The translations under genes were made by a program, and so were the position numbers. From positions 310,001 to 374,000 of the forward strand of contig CAWDUX010000001.1 in the NCBI GenBank assembly GCA_963805605.1: a stretch of DNA of 64,000 nt, written 5' to 3'. The notes under the pieces are model-generated. The model searched no databases. It was given only the letters and a program-made list of their open reading frames with translations, and had not been told where the DNA came from. Positions 32,066-41,190 of this stretch are shown here, piece by piece. The stretch comes from Actinocatenispora sp963805605 (GTDB taxonomy: Bacteria; Actinomycetota; Actinomycetes; Mycobacteriales; Micromonosporaceae). The number at the start of each line of letters is the position of its first letter. Position 1 is the stretch's first letter.

Positions 32066-32511
32066 GGTTCTCCTCCGAGGTCTCGGGGACCAGCAGCGTG
32101 ATCCGGAGTGACCGCTGTCGCCTGGTGGGCGTCCTCGGCGCCCGCGGAGCGATGGTGCGACGAGCTTCGGCGTCGATCAGGATCTCGTCAGCCGAATGTC
32201 GTCGGCACAGTGTCGTCGGCCGGTAGAGGTCGGCCGGCGGATGTCGGTAGGAAGGTGATGTCGACGGGACGGCGCAGAGTGGATCAAGGTGACAGACGGC
32301 ATCGTTCAGAGTACGCAGTGGTTGCAACAGATCGGCAATCCGTGTTCACTCGGTAGCAGGACCGGGTACGCGGCGGCGACGGTGCTGCTCGACCGTGGTT
32401 CGCGTACGCCGCCGCGCCGTGACCCGGCGGTGCCGGTGGTTGCGGATCGTGTGTGCGGTGATGCGGTAACGTCGCTCGGGCCTCATCGGTACGGACCCAG
32501 GAGGTCGACGG
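32066..32511. other. Intergenic region upstream of XRE and FtsK-type genes
   Basis: 446 bases without a convincing gene. A plus-strand frame from GTG 32289 is open but has no ribosome site and no recognisable pattern. CGCGGCGGCG near 32374 and CGCCGCCGCG near 32410 could form a hairpin. AGGAGG (32499-32504) serves the GTG at 32512. Both divergent promoters must be here. Confidence 0.45.
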
Positions 32512-35118
32512 GTGCCCAGCGTACGGGCGGAATTCGGGCGAGCCGTCGCCGCACATCGGGAAGCAGTCGCGCAGGTACGCGCGGCGCAGGCCGACCTCGA
32601 CCTGCCCGGCGCGGACCAGGCATACGCCGACACTTCAGCGGTCGAACAGACCCGGCTGGCGCAACAGCTGGACGCGGCCGCGCGTCGGCTGATACCCGGT
32701 TGGCTCGGCACCGACTGGGACGCCACCGTGATGGAACTGCCGGTCGGTCGGGACGCCACTACCACCGGAGCGGTACCGGTCCGGATCGGTACCGCACAGC
32801 CCGTACCGCAGGCCAGCTTCCCCGCCGTCGTACCGCTGCTCGGTGCCGGACACCTGACCATCGACGCCGACGCCCGCACCACCGAGGTGGCCGGGTTGAT
32901 CCGCGGCCTGCTGCTGCGACTGCTGGCCGCCTGCCCGGCAGGCCTGGTGCAGGTACGCGCGGTGGACGGTGCCGCGATGGGAGCAACGTTCGCGCCGTTC
33001 CAGCCGCTGGTGGAGGCCGGGGTGATGCCGTCGGCGGCGACCGACGGCGACGGTTTCCGCGCGGTGCTGGACGAAGCCGAACGGCACGTACGGCAGGTGC
33101 AGGCGGCCGCGCACGCCGGTCGTGACCTGGCCGGCATCCCGTACCTGCTGGTCGTGGCCGGTTCGCTACCTTCGCTGGACTCGTCGAGCGACCTGGCCCG
33201 GCTCGCGGCACTGGCCCATGCCGGACCTGCCGCCCGGCTGCACCTGGTGGTGGCCGGGTATCCGCCCCGGCAAGGCTACGTCGAGCAGCCGGCGCCGCTG
33301 CCGTCCGCGGTCGCCGCGCAGTTCACCGCCGACGGCGTCGTACTGGCCGACCCCCCGGGTGCCGCGGCATACTCGGCCGGTGGCCTGGACGTGCCGGTGA
33401 CGCTGACCGCCGGCCCGCCGGACCGGCTCATCAATGCTGTCAGCCGCCGGCTCGCCGCCGCGATGCGCGCCGCCGGCACCCTCAGTTTCGCCGACCTCAT
33501 GCCGGCCAGCCGTTGGCCGGACTCGTCGGTGACGGGGCTGCGCACCCTGGTCGGCAGGGACGGGATGGCGCCGGTCGAACTGGCCTTCGACGACGCAACA
33601 CCGCACTGGCTGGTCGGTGGCCGTACCGGATCGGGCAAGACGGTGTTCCTGCTCGACGTGCTGTACGGGCTGGCGTCCCGTTACTCGCCCGACGAGCTGG
33701 CGCTGTATCTGCTCGACTTCAAGGAAGGCGTGTCGTTCACCGAGTTCACCCCGACCCGCGGCGACGAGTCCTGGATCCCGCACGCCCGCGCGGTCGGGGT
33801 CGAGTCCGACCGGGAATACGGGGTGGCGGTGCTGCGTGAACTGTCCCGGGAGATGTCCCGCCGCGCGGTGGCGATGAAACGCAACGCGGTCACCAAGATC
33901 GCCGACCTTCGCTCCACAGTGGACATGGCGATGCCGCGCATCCTCGCGGTCATCGATGAGTTCCACGTACTGTTCGCCGGCAACGACCGGCTCGCCCGGG
34001 AAGCCGCCGACCTGATGGAGGAACTGGCCCGCAAGGGGCGCTCGTACGGGGTGCACCTGATCCTGGCCAGCCAGACCACCAGCGGGGTCGAGGCGCTGTA
34101 CACCAGGTCCGAGTCGATCTTCGGGCAGTTCCCGTTGCGTATCGCGCTGGCCGGCGCCACCGGCGTACTGGATCCGCTCAACAACGCCGCTGCCGGACTG
34201 CCGGTCGGTACCGCGGTGGCCAACGACGCGGCCGGCATCGTCGGCCACAACCGGCTGTTCCGGTTCCCCGACGCGCACGCCGATGCCGCCCGGCTGCACT
34301 GGCTGCGCCGCGAACTGTGGCAGGCCCGGGTACCGGGCAGCGCGCCGCCGGCCGTATTCGCCGGCTACGCCGACCAGCAGGTCGTCGACGACCCGACCTA
34401 CCAGCGACTCGCCCCCGGTGGTCGGCGTCAGGCGCTGGTCGGGCGCAACGTCGACGTCACCTCCTCCACTGCGGCCTTCCCGCTGGACGCCAGCCCAGGC
34501 CGGCACATCGCCGTACTCGGACCCAGCCCGGTCGGCGCCGACATCCTGCACGCCGCGGCCACCGGGCTGGCCCGCCAACATCAGCCGGGAAGCGCCCACT
34601 TCGTGGTCGCACCGCTGGTCGCCGCCGCCGACGAGGTCGCCGACCGTACCGTGGTGGGGATCGAGGCGGCCGGCCAGTCGGTGACCCGGGTCGAGGCCGC
34701 CGGGCTGCGCGCCGAGCTGTGCCGACTGGCCGCCACCGGCAGCACCGAGTACGTCGTGGTGTTCGGTGCCGACGCGGCCAGCGCCGCACTGGCCGACCTG
34801 GACGACACCGGGATGAGCGGGTACGAGGCGCTGCACACCGTGCTGCGTCAGGGACCGGCCCGCGGCGTGCACCTGCTCGGGTGGTGGCGTGGCCTACGCC
34901 GGTTCTCCGAGGACATCGGTGGCTCGTCCGGGCGGGACGATGTCGCCTGCCTGGTCGCGCTGAACATCCCGGGCGGTGAACTCGGCCCGTTCCTCGACGA
35001 CTTCGAACTGGAGTGGCGACCGCGCCCCAACCGGGCGCTGCTGATCGACCGGCATTCCGACCGGACCGGACTGATCGTGCCGTTCAGCTGCCCCGACCTG
35101 CACCCGGAAGAGGACTGA
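32512..35118 (+). CDS. FtsK/SpoIIIE-type ATPase, stand-alone
   Basis: 868-aa ATPase. Residues 1-340 form an N-terminal region with a coiled-coil-like start. The motor domain has Walker A GGRTGSGKT at 369-377, LLDFKEGVSF, and Walker B ILAVIDEFHVLF starting at 477, then LARKGRSYGVHLILASQTTS. A C-terminal region from about 640 carries GPSPVGAD, a degenerate P-loop without Lys, like the inactive modules of EccC/EssC proteins. No transmembrane helices or gamma domain are visible, so this is not the chromosome pump FtsK. It is followed two bases later by a coiled-coil membrane protein, likely its partner. Start chosen on AGGAGG spacing. Confidence 0.92.
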   Translation: MPSVRAEFGRAVAAHREAVAQVRAAQADLDLPGADQAYADTSAVEQTRLAQQLDAAARRLIPGWLGTDWDATVMELPVGRDATTTGAVPVRIGTAQPVPQASFPAVVPLLGAGHLTIDADARTTEVAGLIRGLLLRLLAACPAGLVQVRAVDGAAMGATFAPFQPLVEAGVMPSAATDGDGFRAVLDEAERHVRQVQAAAHAGRDLAGIPYLLVVAGSLPSLDSSSDLARLAALAHAGPAARLHLVVAGYPPRQGYVEQPAPLPSAVAAQFTADGVVLADPPGAAAYSAGGLDVPVTLTAGPPDRLINAVSRRLAAAMRAAGTLSFADLMPASRWPDSSVTGLRTLVGRDGMAPVELAFDDATPHWLVGGRTGSGKTVFLLDVLYGLASRYSPDELALYLLDFKEGVSFTEFTPTRGDESWIPHARAVGVESDREYGVAVLRELSREMSRRAVAMKRNAVTKIADLRSTVDMAMPRILAVIDEFHVLFAGNDRLAREAADLMEELARKGRSYGVHLILASQTTSGVEALYTRSESIFGQFPLRIALAGATGVLDPLNNAAAGLPVGTAVANDAAGIVGHNRLFRFPDAHADAARLHWLRRELWQARVPGSAPPAVFAGYADQQVVDDPTYQRLAPGGRRQALVGRNVDVTSSTAAFPLDASPGRHIAVLGPSPVGADILHAAATGLARQHQPGSAHFVVAPLVAAADEVADRTVVGIEAAGQSVTRVEAAGLRAELCRLAATGSTEYVVVFGADAASAALADLDDTGMSGYEALHTVLRQGPARGVHLLGWWRGLRRFSEDIGGSSGRDDVACLVALNIPGGELGPFLDDFELEWRPRPNRALLIDRHSDRTGLIVPFSCPDLHPEED

Positions 35119-35120
35119 CG

Positions 35121-35798
35121 ATGACCGACGGCGAGAGCTGGGCAGCGTACGCGTCGGCGGCCCAGCAGCTCGGCGCCCTGCGGCAGGAGGAACGCGAGCG
35201 TACCGGTGGTCGGCAACGGGGCGCGGCCGCGGCCCGGGCGGACGCGACCGAACTGTCCGACAAGCTGATGCAGCAGCAGAGCGACCTGACCGATCTGGGC
35301 CGCCGGCTCCGGCTGCCCGCGCCGATGTTCGGGCCCGCCGGTCGGGCGGAGGTCACCGGCCCGGTGAGCTTCGGCCTGCCCGCATCGCCGGAGGACCGGT
35401 TGGCTCGGGCCCGGCAGCGCCTGCAGGACGCGAACGTCGCCGCGGACAGCGCGGACGATCTGGGCGACCAGCCTGCACTGCTGCCCAACCTGCGGCCGTT
35501 GGCACGTAACGCCGTCGTGTACGCGGGCGCCTCGGCGGCAGGGCTGCTCGCCCAGCTGATCATGATGCAGCTCTACTCCTACCGGGTCGTCTCCGACCCG
35601 TTCAGCATGTACGCCTGGACCTGCTGCGGGTTCCCGGCGGTCGCCTTCTTCGTCGGTTACCTGGTCGTCGGCATCGTCGGCCGGCCACGCAGCTCCACCG
35701 GCCCGGTGGACCGGTCACCGAAGTGGGGTGCACTCATCTGCGTCGCGTCGCTGCCCGTCTACACCATCATCGCCGTACTGCTCGGCCAGCTGTTCTAG
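35121..35798 (+). CDS. Coiled-coil membrane protein, partner of FtsK-type ATPase
   Basis: 225-aa protein. Residues 1-115 are charged and helical (AAQQLGALRQEERERT ... LSDKLMQQQSDLTDLGRRL), with predicted coiled coil. From about 130 come three to four membrane helices (NAVVYAGASAAGLLAQLIMM, YAWTCCGFPAVAFFVGYLVVGIV and a C-terminal CVASLPVYTIIAVLLGQLF). The ATG is two bases after the ATPase stop, so it is cotranslated. I do not recognise a family. The layout suggests that it anchors the soluble ATPase at the membrane. Confidence 0.85.
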   Translation: MTDGESWAAYASAAQQLGALRQEERERTGGRQRGAAAARADATELSDKLMQQQSDLTDLGRRLRLPAPMFGPAGRAEVTGPVSFGLPASPEDRLARARQRLQDANVAADSADDLGDQPALLPNLRPLARNAVVYAGASAAGLLAQLIMMQLYSYRVVSDPFSMYAWTCCGFPAVAFFVGYLVVGIVGRPRSSTGPVDRSPKWGALICVASLPVYTIIAVLLGQLF

Positions 35799-35957
35799 AC
35801 AGCGTCTCGAAACCCCTGGTCGAGCGAGCCGTGATCCGTTGGTTCGATGGCAAGGCGGCGCCGCTTCCGGGTGCCGGGTTGCACTCGGGCGTGGCGACAA
35901 CGCCTCAGCGGGCCAACGGGTCCGGCGCAGCCGGCGAGTGGACGGCATGATGGTCTG

Positions 35958-38486
35958 ATGCCTTCTCTGACCCAGGTCGAGGCCGTCGAACGGGCCCGGA
36001 TCCTGACCGTGCAGTCCTACGACGTCGACCTCGACCTGACCCGTGGCGCCGAATCGTTCGGCTCGGTGACCACGATCCGGTTCCGGTGCCTGGAGCCCGG
36101 TAGCGCGACCTTCGTCGAACTGACCGGTACGGGAGCCACCGCGACCCTCAACGGTCGGCCGGTCGCCACCGAACTGACCGACGGCCGGCTCGCACTCACC
36201 GATCTGGCCGCCGACAACGAACTGGTGGTCCGTGCGCAGCTGCCGTACCTGTCTGGCGGGGAGGGCCTGCACCGGGTGGTCGATCCGGCCGACGGCGAAA
36301 CCTACCTGTACGGCCAGGCCGCCCCGGCCGACACCCAGCGGATCTTCGCCTGTTTCGATCAGCCCGACCTGAAGGCAGCTCTGCGGCTGACGGTGACCGC
36401 GCCGCACGACTGGGTCGTGCTGGGCAACGGGACCGGCACCCGCACCGCGCCCGGCCGGTGGGAGTTCACCGAGGTCGGACCGATGTCCTGCTACCTGTTC
36501 ACGGTCTGCGCCGGCCCCTACCACTCGGTGTACGCCGACCATGACGGGATCACCCTGGGCTGGCACTGCCGACGCTCCCTCGCCGAGCACCTGGAGAGCG
36601 ACGCGGAGGAACTGTTCGAGATCACCGGCCAGTGCCTCGACTGGTACCACCGGACGTTCGGCATGCGCTACCCGTTCGGCACCAAGTACGACCAGGTCTT
36701 CGTGGCCGGACTGGCCTTCGGCGCGATGGAGAACATCGGCTGCGTGACGTTCCGCGACGAATTGCTGTTCCGTTCCGCTGTCACCGACGCGCAACGGGAG
36801 CTGCGCGCGATGATCATCGCGCACGAGATGGCGCACATGTGGTTCGGCAACCTGGTCACCCTGCGCTGGTGGGACGACCTGTGGCTGAACGAGTCGTTCG
36901 CCGAGTACCTGGGGTTCCGGGTGGCCACGGAGGCCACCCGGTTCCGGCACGCCTGGGCGACCTTCAACGTCACCCGCAAGATCGTCGGCTACCAGGCCGA
37001 CCAGGGGCCCTCGACGCATCCGGTGGCGCCGGCCGACGTACCGGACGTCACCCACGGGATGCTCAACGTGGACAGCATCTCGTACCCGAAGGGCGCGTCG
37101 GCGATCCGGCAACTGGCCACCCTGCTCGGCGACGAGACTTTCCTGGCCGGGCTGCGCGACTACTTCCAACGCTTCGCCTACCGCAACGCCACGCTGGCCG
37201 ATCTGATCGGCACGATGGCGAAGGCCGCCGGCCGCGACCTGACCGACTGGGCGGAGCTGTGGCTGCGTCGCCCCGAGGTCAACACCCTCGTACCGGTGGT
37301 GGAGACCGACGACGGCCGGTACCGCTCGGTGCACATCGAGCAGCGCGCCCCGCAACGCCACCCGTACCTGCGTCCGCACCGGATCGCCGTCGGCTGCTAC
37401 ACCGCGACCGGTGCCGGCACCGCACTGGAATCCGACACCATCGAGGTGGCCTGCGACCCGGCCGTCGACGGTGGCCGTACGCCGGTACCCGAACTCGTCG
37501 GCCGTCCGGCCGCGGACCTGCTGCTGGTCAACGACGGCGATCTGAGCTTCGCCCGGGTACGGTTCGTGCCCGGTGCGGTCGACCGGCTGCCCACGCTGCT
37601 GCCCGCGCTGGCCGACCCGGTGTCGCGCACCGTGGTGTGGTCGGCAGCGTGGGACATGCTGCGTTCCGGCGAACTGGCCCCCGAACAGTTCGTGGATCTG
37701 CTGGTCGCGGCGCTGCCGGCGGAGCCGGAGCTGGCGATCCTGGAGGAACTGCTCCAGCTGGTACGCCGTTTCCTGACGCACCGCTACCTGCCGGCCGAAC
37801 GGCGCGGTCCGGTCCTGCACCGGCTGACCACCCTGTGTCGGCAGCTGCTCGACGGGGCCGGCGACGACCAGGGCCGGCGGCTGGCCGCGGTCCGTGGGAT
37901 CGCCGCCTACGCCGGTACCGACGAGGAGCTGGCGCTGCTGCGCGACTGGCTGGCCGGTGCGGCCCGGCCGGACGGCGTGCAGATGGACTCCGAGCTGCGC
38001 TGGAGCGTGCTGGAGCGACTCATCGTGCTCGGCGTCGCCGGGCGTAGCGAGATCGAGCGGGAACTGGCCGCCGACCGCAGCGCGGCCGGTGAGAGCAGCG
38101 CCATCCGGTGCCGCGCCGCGCTGCCCGAGTCCGCGGCGAAGGACGCGGCGTGGACGGCGATGATGACCGACCGCACGCTGTCCAACCGGCACCTGGAGGC
38201 GTACGGCCGCGGCTTCTGGCGCCCGGAGCACGCCGAACTGACCGACGGGTACGTGGACCGTTTCTTCGCCGAGGTACCCGCCGTCACGCGGTGGCGCAGC
38301 CCCGTCATGGTGATGATCACCGCATACGCCGGGTACCCGTCCTGCGCGGTACGGCCGGCGACGGTTGACGCGGCCGAACGGCTGCTCGCCACCCCGGACC
38401 TCGACCCGGTGCTGCGGCGCGGCATCACCGACCAGGACCACGAGGTACGCGTCGCGCTGCGGGCCCGCGCCGTCCCGCTGCCCTGA
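35958..38486 (+). CDS. pepN: Aminopeptidase N (M1 family), first copy
   Basis: 842-aa M1 zinc metallopeptidase starting at ATG 35958. The exopeptidase motif GAMEN is at 255-259 and the zinc site HEMAH at 289-293 with E312 in WLNESFAEY. The N-terminal beta domain (SYDVDLDLTRG) and the C-terminal ERAP1-like helical domain are both complete. It removes N-terminal residues from peptides in the cytosol. A second, clearly related copy starts 118 bases downstream. Long frames on the opposite strand are GC-bias shadows. Confidence 0.95.
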   Translation: MPSLTQVEAVERARILTVQSYDVDLDLTRGAESFGSVTTIRFRCLEPGSATFVELTGTGATATLNGRPVATELTDGRLALTDLAADNELVVRAQLPYLSGGEGLHRVVDPADGETYLYGQAAPADTQRIFACFDQPDLKAALRLTVTAPHDWVVLGNGTGTRTAPGRWEFTEVGPMSCYLFTVCAGPYHSVYADHDGITLGWHCRRSLAEHLESDAEELFEITGQCLDWYHRTFGMRYPFGTKYDQVFVAGLAFGAMENIGCVTFRDELLFRSAVTDAQRELRAMIIAHEMAHMWFGNLVTLRWWDDLWLNESFAEYLGFRVATEATRFRHAWATFNVTRKIVGYQADQGPSTHPVAPADVPDVTHGMLNVDSISYPKGASAIRQLATLLGDETFLAGLRDYFQRFAYRNATLADLIGTMAKAAGRDLTDWAELWLRRPEVNTLVPVVETDDGRYRSVHIEQRAPQRHPYLRPHRIAVGCYTATGAGTALESDTIEVACDPAVDGGRTPVPELVGRPAADLLLVNDGDLSFARVRFVPGAVDRLPTLLPALADPVSRTVVWSAAWDMLRSGELAPEQFVDLLVAALPAEPELAILEELLQLVRRFLTHRYLPAERRGPVLHRLTTLCRQLLDGAGDDQGRRLAAVRGIAAYAGTDEELALLRDWLAGAARPDGVQMDSELRWSVLERLIVLGVAGRSEIERELAADRSAAGESSAIRCRAALPESAAKDAAWTAMMTDRTLSNRHLEAYGRGFWRPEHAELTDGYVDRFFAEVPAVTRWRSPVMVMITAYAGYPSCAVRPATVDAAERLLATPDLDPVLRRGITDQDHEVRVALRARAVPLP

Positions 38487-38604
38487 CCGGGCCCGGCCAG
38501 CTGCGGCTGGTCCGGCCGGCTGCCGCACCTGACCAGGACCGGCCAGATGCGGCAGCCCGTGCGGGGGCGCTGACAGCGGTCGTGCGGCCGAGCATGATGG
38601 GCAC

Positions 38605-41190
38605 ATGCTCAGCCTCACCCACGACGAAGCCGTCAACCGCGCCCGCCTGCTCACCGTACGGTCCTACCTCGTCGATCTGGACCTGACCTGCACAGACGCG
38701 GTGTTCGAGTCGGTCAGTACGGTGCGTTTCGACTGCGCACTGCCAGGCTCGACCAGCTTCGCGGAGCTGGTCGGCCGGTTGCGCTCGGCCACCCTCAACG
38801 GGCGGGAACTGCCGCTGGAGTGCCAGGACAACCGGTTGCCGCTGCCCGACCTGGCCGCCAGCAACGAACTGGTGGTGCACGCCGAACTGGACTTCTCGCA
38901 CACCGGCCAGGGACTGCACCGGTTCGTCGACCCCGCCGACGGCGAGACCTACCTGTACGCGATGAGCTTCCTGGACAACGCGCAGCGCATCTTCTGCTGC
39001 TTCGACCAGCCGGACCTGAAGGCGCCGCTGACGCTGTCGGTGACCGCGCCGTCGGCTTGGACGGTGCTGTCCCACGAGGCCGGTACCCGTACCGGTCAGG
39101 TCACCGACGGTGGCGCGGCCCGCTGGGAGTTCCCCACCACCCGGCCGATCGCCACGTACATGATGACGGTCTGTGCCGGGCCGTACCATTCCCGGTACCG
39201 TACGCACGAGCAGATCCGGATCGGCTGGCACTGCCGGCGCTCGCTCGCCGAGCACCTCGACAGCGACACGGACGAACTGTTCACCGTGACCGGGCAGTGC
39301 TTCGACGCCTACCACGCGATGTTCGGGGTCCGTTACCCGTTCGGCGACAGCTACGACCAGGTGTTCGTACCGGAGTTCAACGCCGGTGCAATGGAGAACC
39401 CCGGGTGCGTGACGTTCCGCGACGAGCTGCTGTTCCGTTCGGCGGTCACCGAGGCCGAACGGGAGTCCCGGGCCGCGGTCGTCGCACACGAGATGGCGCA
39501 CATGTGGTTCGGCGACCTGGTCACCATGCGCTGGTGGGACGATCTGTGGCTCAACGAGTCGTTCGCCACCTATCTGGCGTACCGGATCCTGCCCGGGGCG
39601 ACCCGGTTCCGGCACGCCTGGGCCGGCTTCGCCGGTGGCCGTAAGTTGCACGGATATCGTGCGGACCAGTCCAGTTGGACGCACCCGGTGGCACCCGACA
39701 CGGTCGTCGACGCCGCGCACGCGCTGCTCAACTTCGACGCCATCTCCTATCCGAAGGGCGCCTCGGTGCTGCGCCAACTGGCGGCCTGGCTCGGCGACGA
39801 GCGGTTCCTGGCCGGTCTGCGGCTGCACTTCGAACGGCACGCGTACGACAATGCGACGCTCGCCGACCTGTTCGACTCGCTGTCGGCGGCCAGCGGGCAG
39901 GACCTGGCCGACTGGGCGAGCGTGTGGCTGCGCCGGTCCGGGGTGAACACCCTGGTCCCGGCCACGCAACTGGACGCCGATGGTCGCTACACCGCGGTGA
40001 CGGTGACCCAGACCGCCCCGGACGGTGTGCCGCTGCGCCCGCAACGCATCGACGTCGGCCTGTACCGCTGCGACGACGGTGCGCTGACCTGTTCGCAGCG
40101 GGTCGGTGTCACGCTCGACCCGGCATCGGACGGCGGGAGCACCCCGGTACCGGAACTGACCGGTACCCCGGCCGCCGACCTGCTGCTGCTCAACGACGGT
40201 GACTTCAGCTTCGCCACGGTACGGTTCCTGCCCGGTGAACTGGACCGGCTGTCCGAACTGCTGCCGGCGATCACCGACCCGCTGGCCCGGGCACTGCTGT
40301 GGGGGGCAGGCTGGGATCTGGTCCAGGCAGCCGAATGGCCCGCACAGTCCTTTGTGGAGCTTGTGGTGGCCGGGGTGGGCAACGAACCGCAACTGGGCGT
40401 GGTACGTACGATGCTGCGCTACGCACGGGAGTTCGTCGCCGACCGGTACCTTCCGCCGGGCGAACGGGACGACACCCTGGGCGTCCTTGGTGAGACGTGC
40501 CGCAGCGTGCTCGCCACCGCCGGCCCCGGCAGCGGCCGCCAACTCGCCGCCGCCCGGGGCGTGATCGACTGCACCACGCCGGCGACGGCAGGGACCATGC
40601 TCGACTGGCTCACCGGTCGCGGACTACCCGACGGGCTGCACCTCGACGCCGAACTGCGCTGGTCGATCCTGCGCCGGCTGGTCGTACTGGAGCGCGCCGG
40701 CAGCACCGAGATCGACGCCGAACTGGCCCGCGACGGTACCGCCCAGGGCGCCGTACACGCGGTGGAGTGCCGGGCCGCGCTGCCCGACGCCGCGGCCAAG
40801 GACACCGCGTGGACGGCCATGATGACCGACCGATCGCTCACCAACCGGCACCTGGAGGCACTGGGGCAGGGCTTCTGGCAGCCCGAGCAGGCAACGGTGA
40901 CTGCGCCGTACGTGCCGCGCTTCGCCGCCGAGATCGTCGCCGCGACCGATGGTCGGGACGCCGAGATGACGGCACTGCTACCGCTGGTCGGATACCCCCG
41001 GTTCGCGGTGATGGCGGACACCGTACGCGACAGTGAGCGGTTGCTCGCCACCCCGGGCCTGGCGCCCGCGGTGCACCGGTCGGTGACGATGCAGACCGAC
41101 GAGTTGCGTACCGCACTGCGCGCCCGCGAGTACGTGCGCACCCACGACACCGGCCGCACACCGACCGGCGCAGGCAAGGAGGCCCGATGA
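38605..41190 (+). CDS. pepN: Aminopeptidase N (M1 family), second tandem copy
   Basis: 861-aa M1 aminopeptidase. GAMEN is at 261-265, HEMAH at 295-299 and the third ligand at E318 (LNESFATY). It aligns with the copy at 35958..38486 along its whole length, sharing blocks such as HCRRSLAEHL, CVTFRDELLFRSAVT and SYPKGAS, so it arose by tandem duplication followed by divergence. All catalytic residues are retained in both. Its stop overlaps the start of the PaaK-like gene by four bases, which couples the two. Confidence 0.95.
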   Translation: MLSLTHDEAVNRARLLTVRSYLVDLDLTCTDAVFESVSTVRFDCALPGSTSFAELVGRLRSATLNGRELPLECQDNRLPLPDLAASNELVVHAELDFSHTGQGLHRFVDPADGETYLYAMSFLDNAQRIFCCFDQPDLKAPLTLSVTAPSAWTVLSHEAGTRTGQVTDGGAARWEFPTTRPIATYMMTVCAGPYHSRYRTHEQIRIGWHCRRSLAEHLDSDTDELFTVTGQCFDAYHAMFGVRYPFGDSYDQVFVPEFNAGAMENPGCVTFRDELLFRSAVTEAERESRAAVVAHEMAHMWFGDLVTMRWWDDLWLNESFATYLAYRILPGATRFRHAWAGFAGGRKLHGYRADQSSWTHPVAPDTVVDAAHALLNFDAISYPKGASVLRQLAAWLGDERFLAGLRLHFERHAYDNATLADLFDSLSAASGQDLADWASVWLRRSGVNTLVPATQLDADGRYTAVTVTQTAPDGVPLRPQRIDVGLYRCDDGALTCSQRVGVTLDPASDGGSTPVPELTGTPAADLLLLNDGDFSFATVRFLPGELDRLSELLPAITDPLARALLWGAGWDLVQAAEWPAQSFVELVVAGVGNEPQLGVVRTMLRYAREFVADRYLPPGERDDTLGVLGETCRSVLATAGPGSGRQLAAARGVIDCTTPATAGTMLDWLTGRGLPDGLHLDAELRWSILRRLVVLERAGSTEIDAELARDGTAQGAVHAVECRAALPDAAAKDTAWTAMMTDRSLTNRHLEALGQGFWQPEQATVTAPYVPRFAAEIVAATDGRDAEMTALLPLVGYPRFAVMADTVRDSERLLATPGLAPAVHRSVTMQTDELRTALRAREYVRTHDTGRTPTGAGKEAR

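Noticed and set aside
32289..33125. Plus-strand ORF from GTG 32289
   Set aside because: No ribosome site; after 32512 it is an Arg/Gly-rich shadow of the FtsK-type gene.
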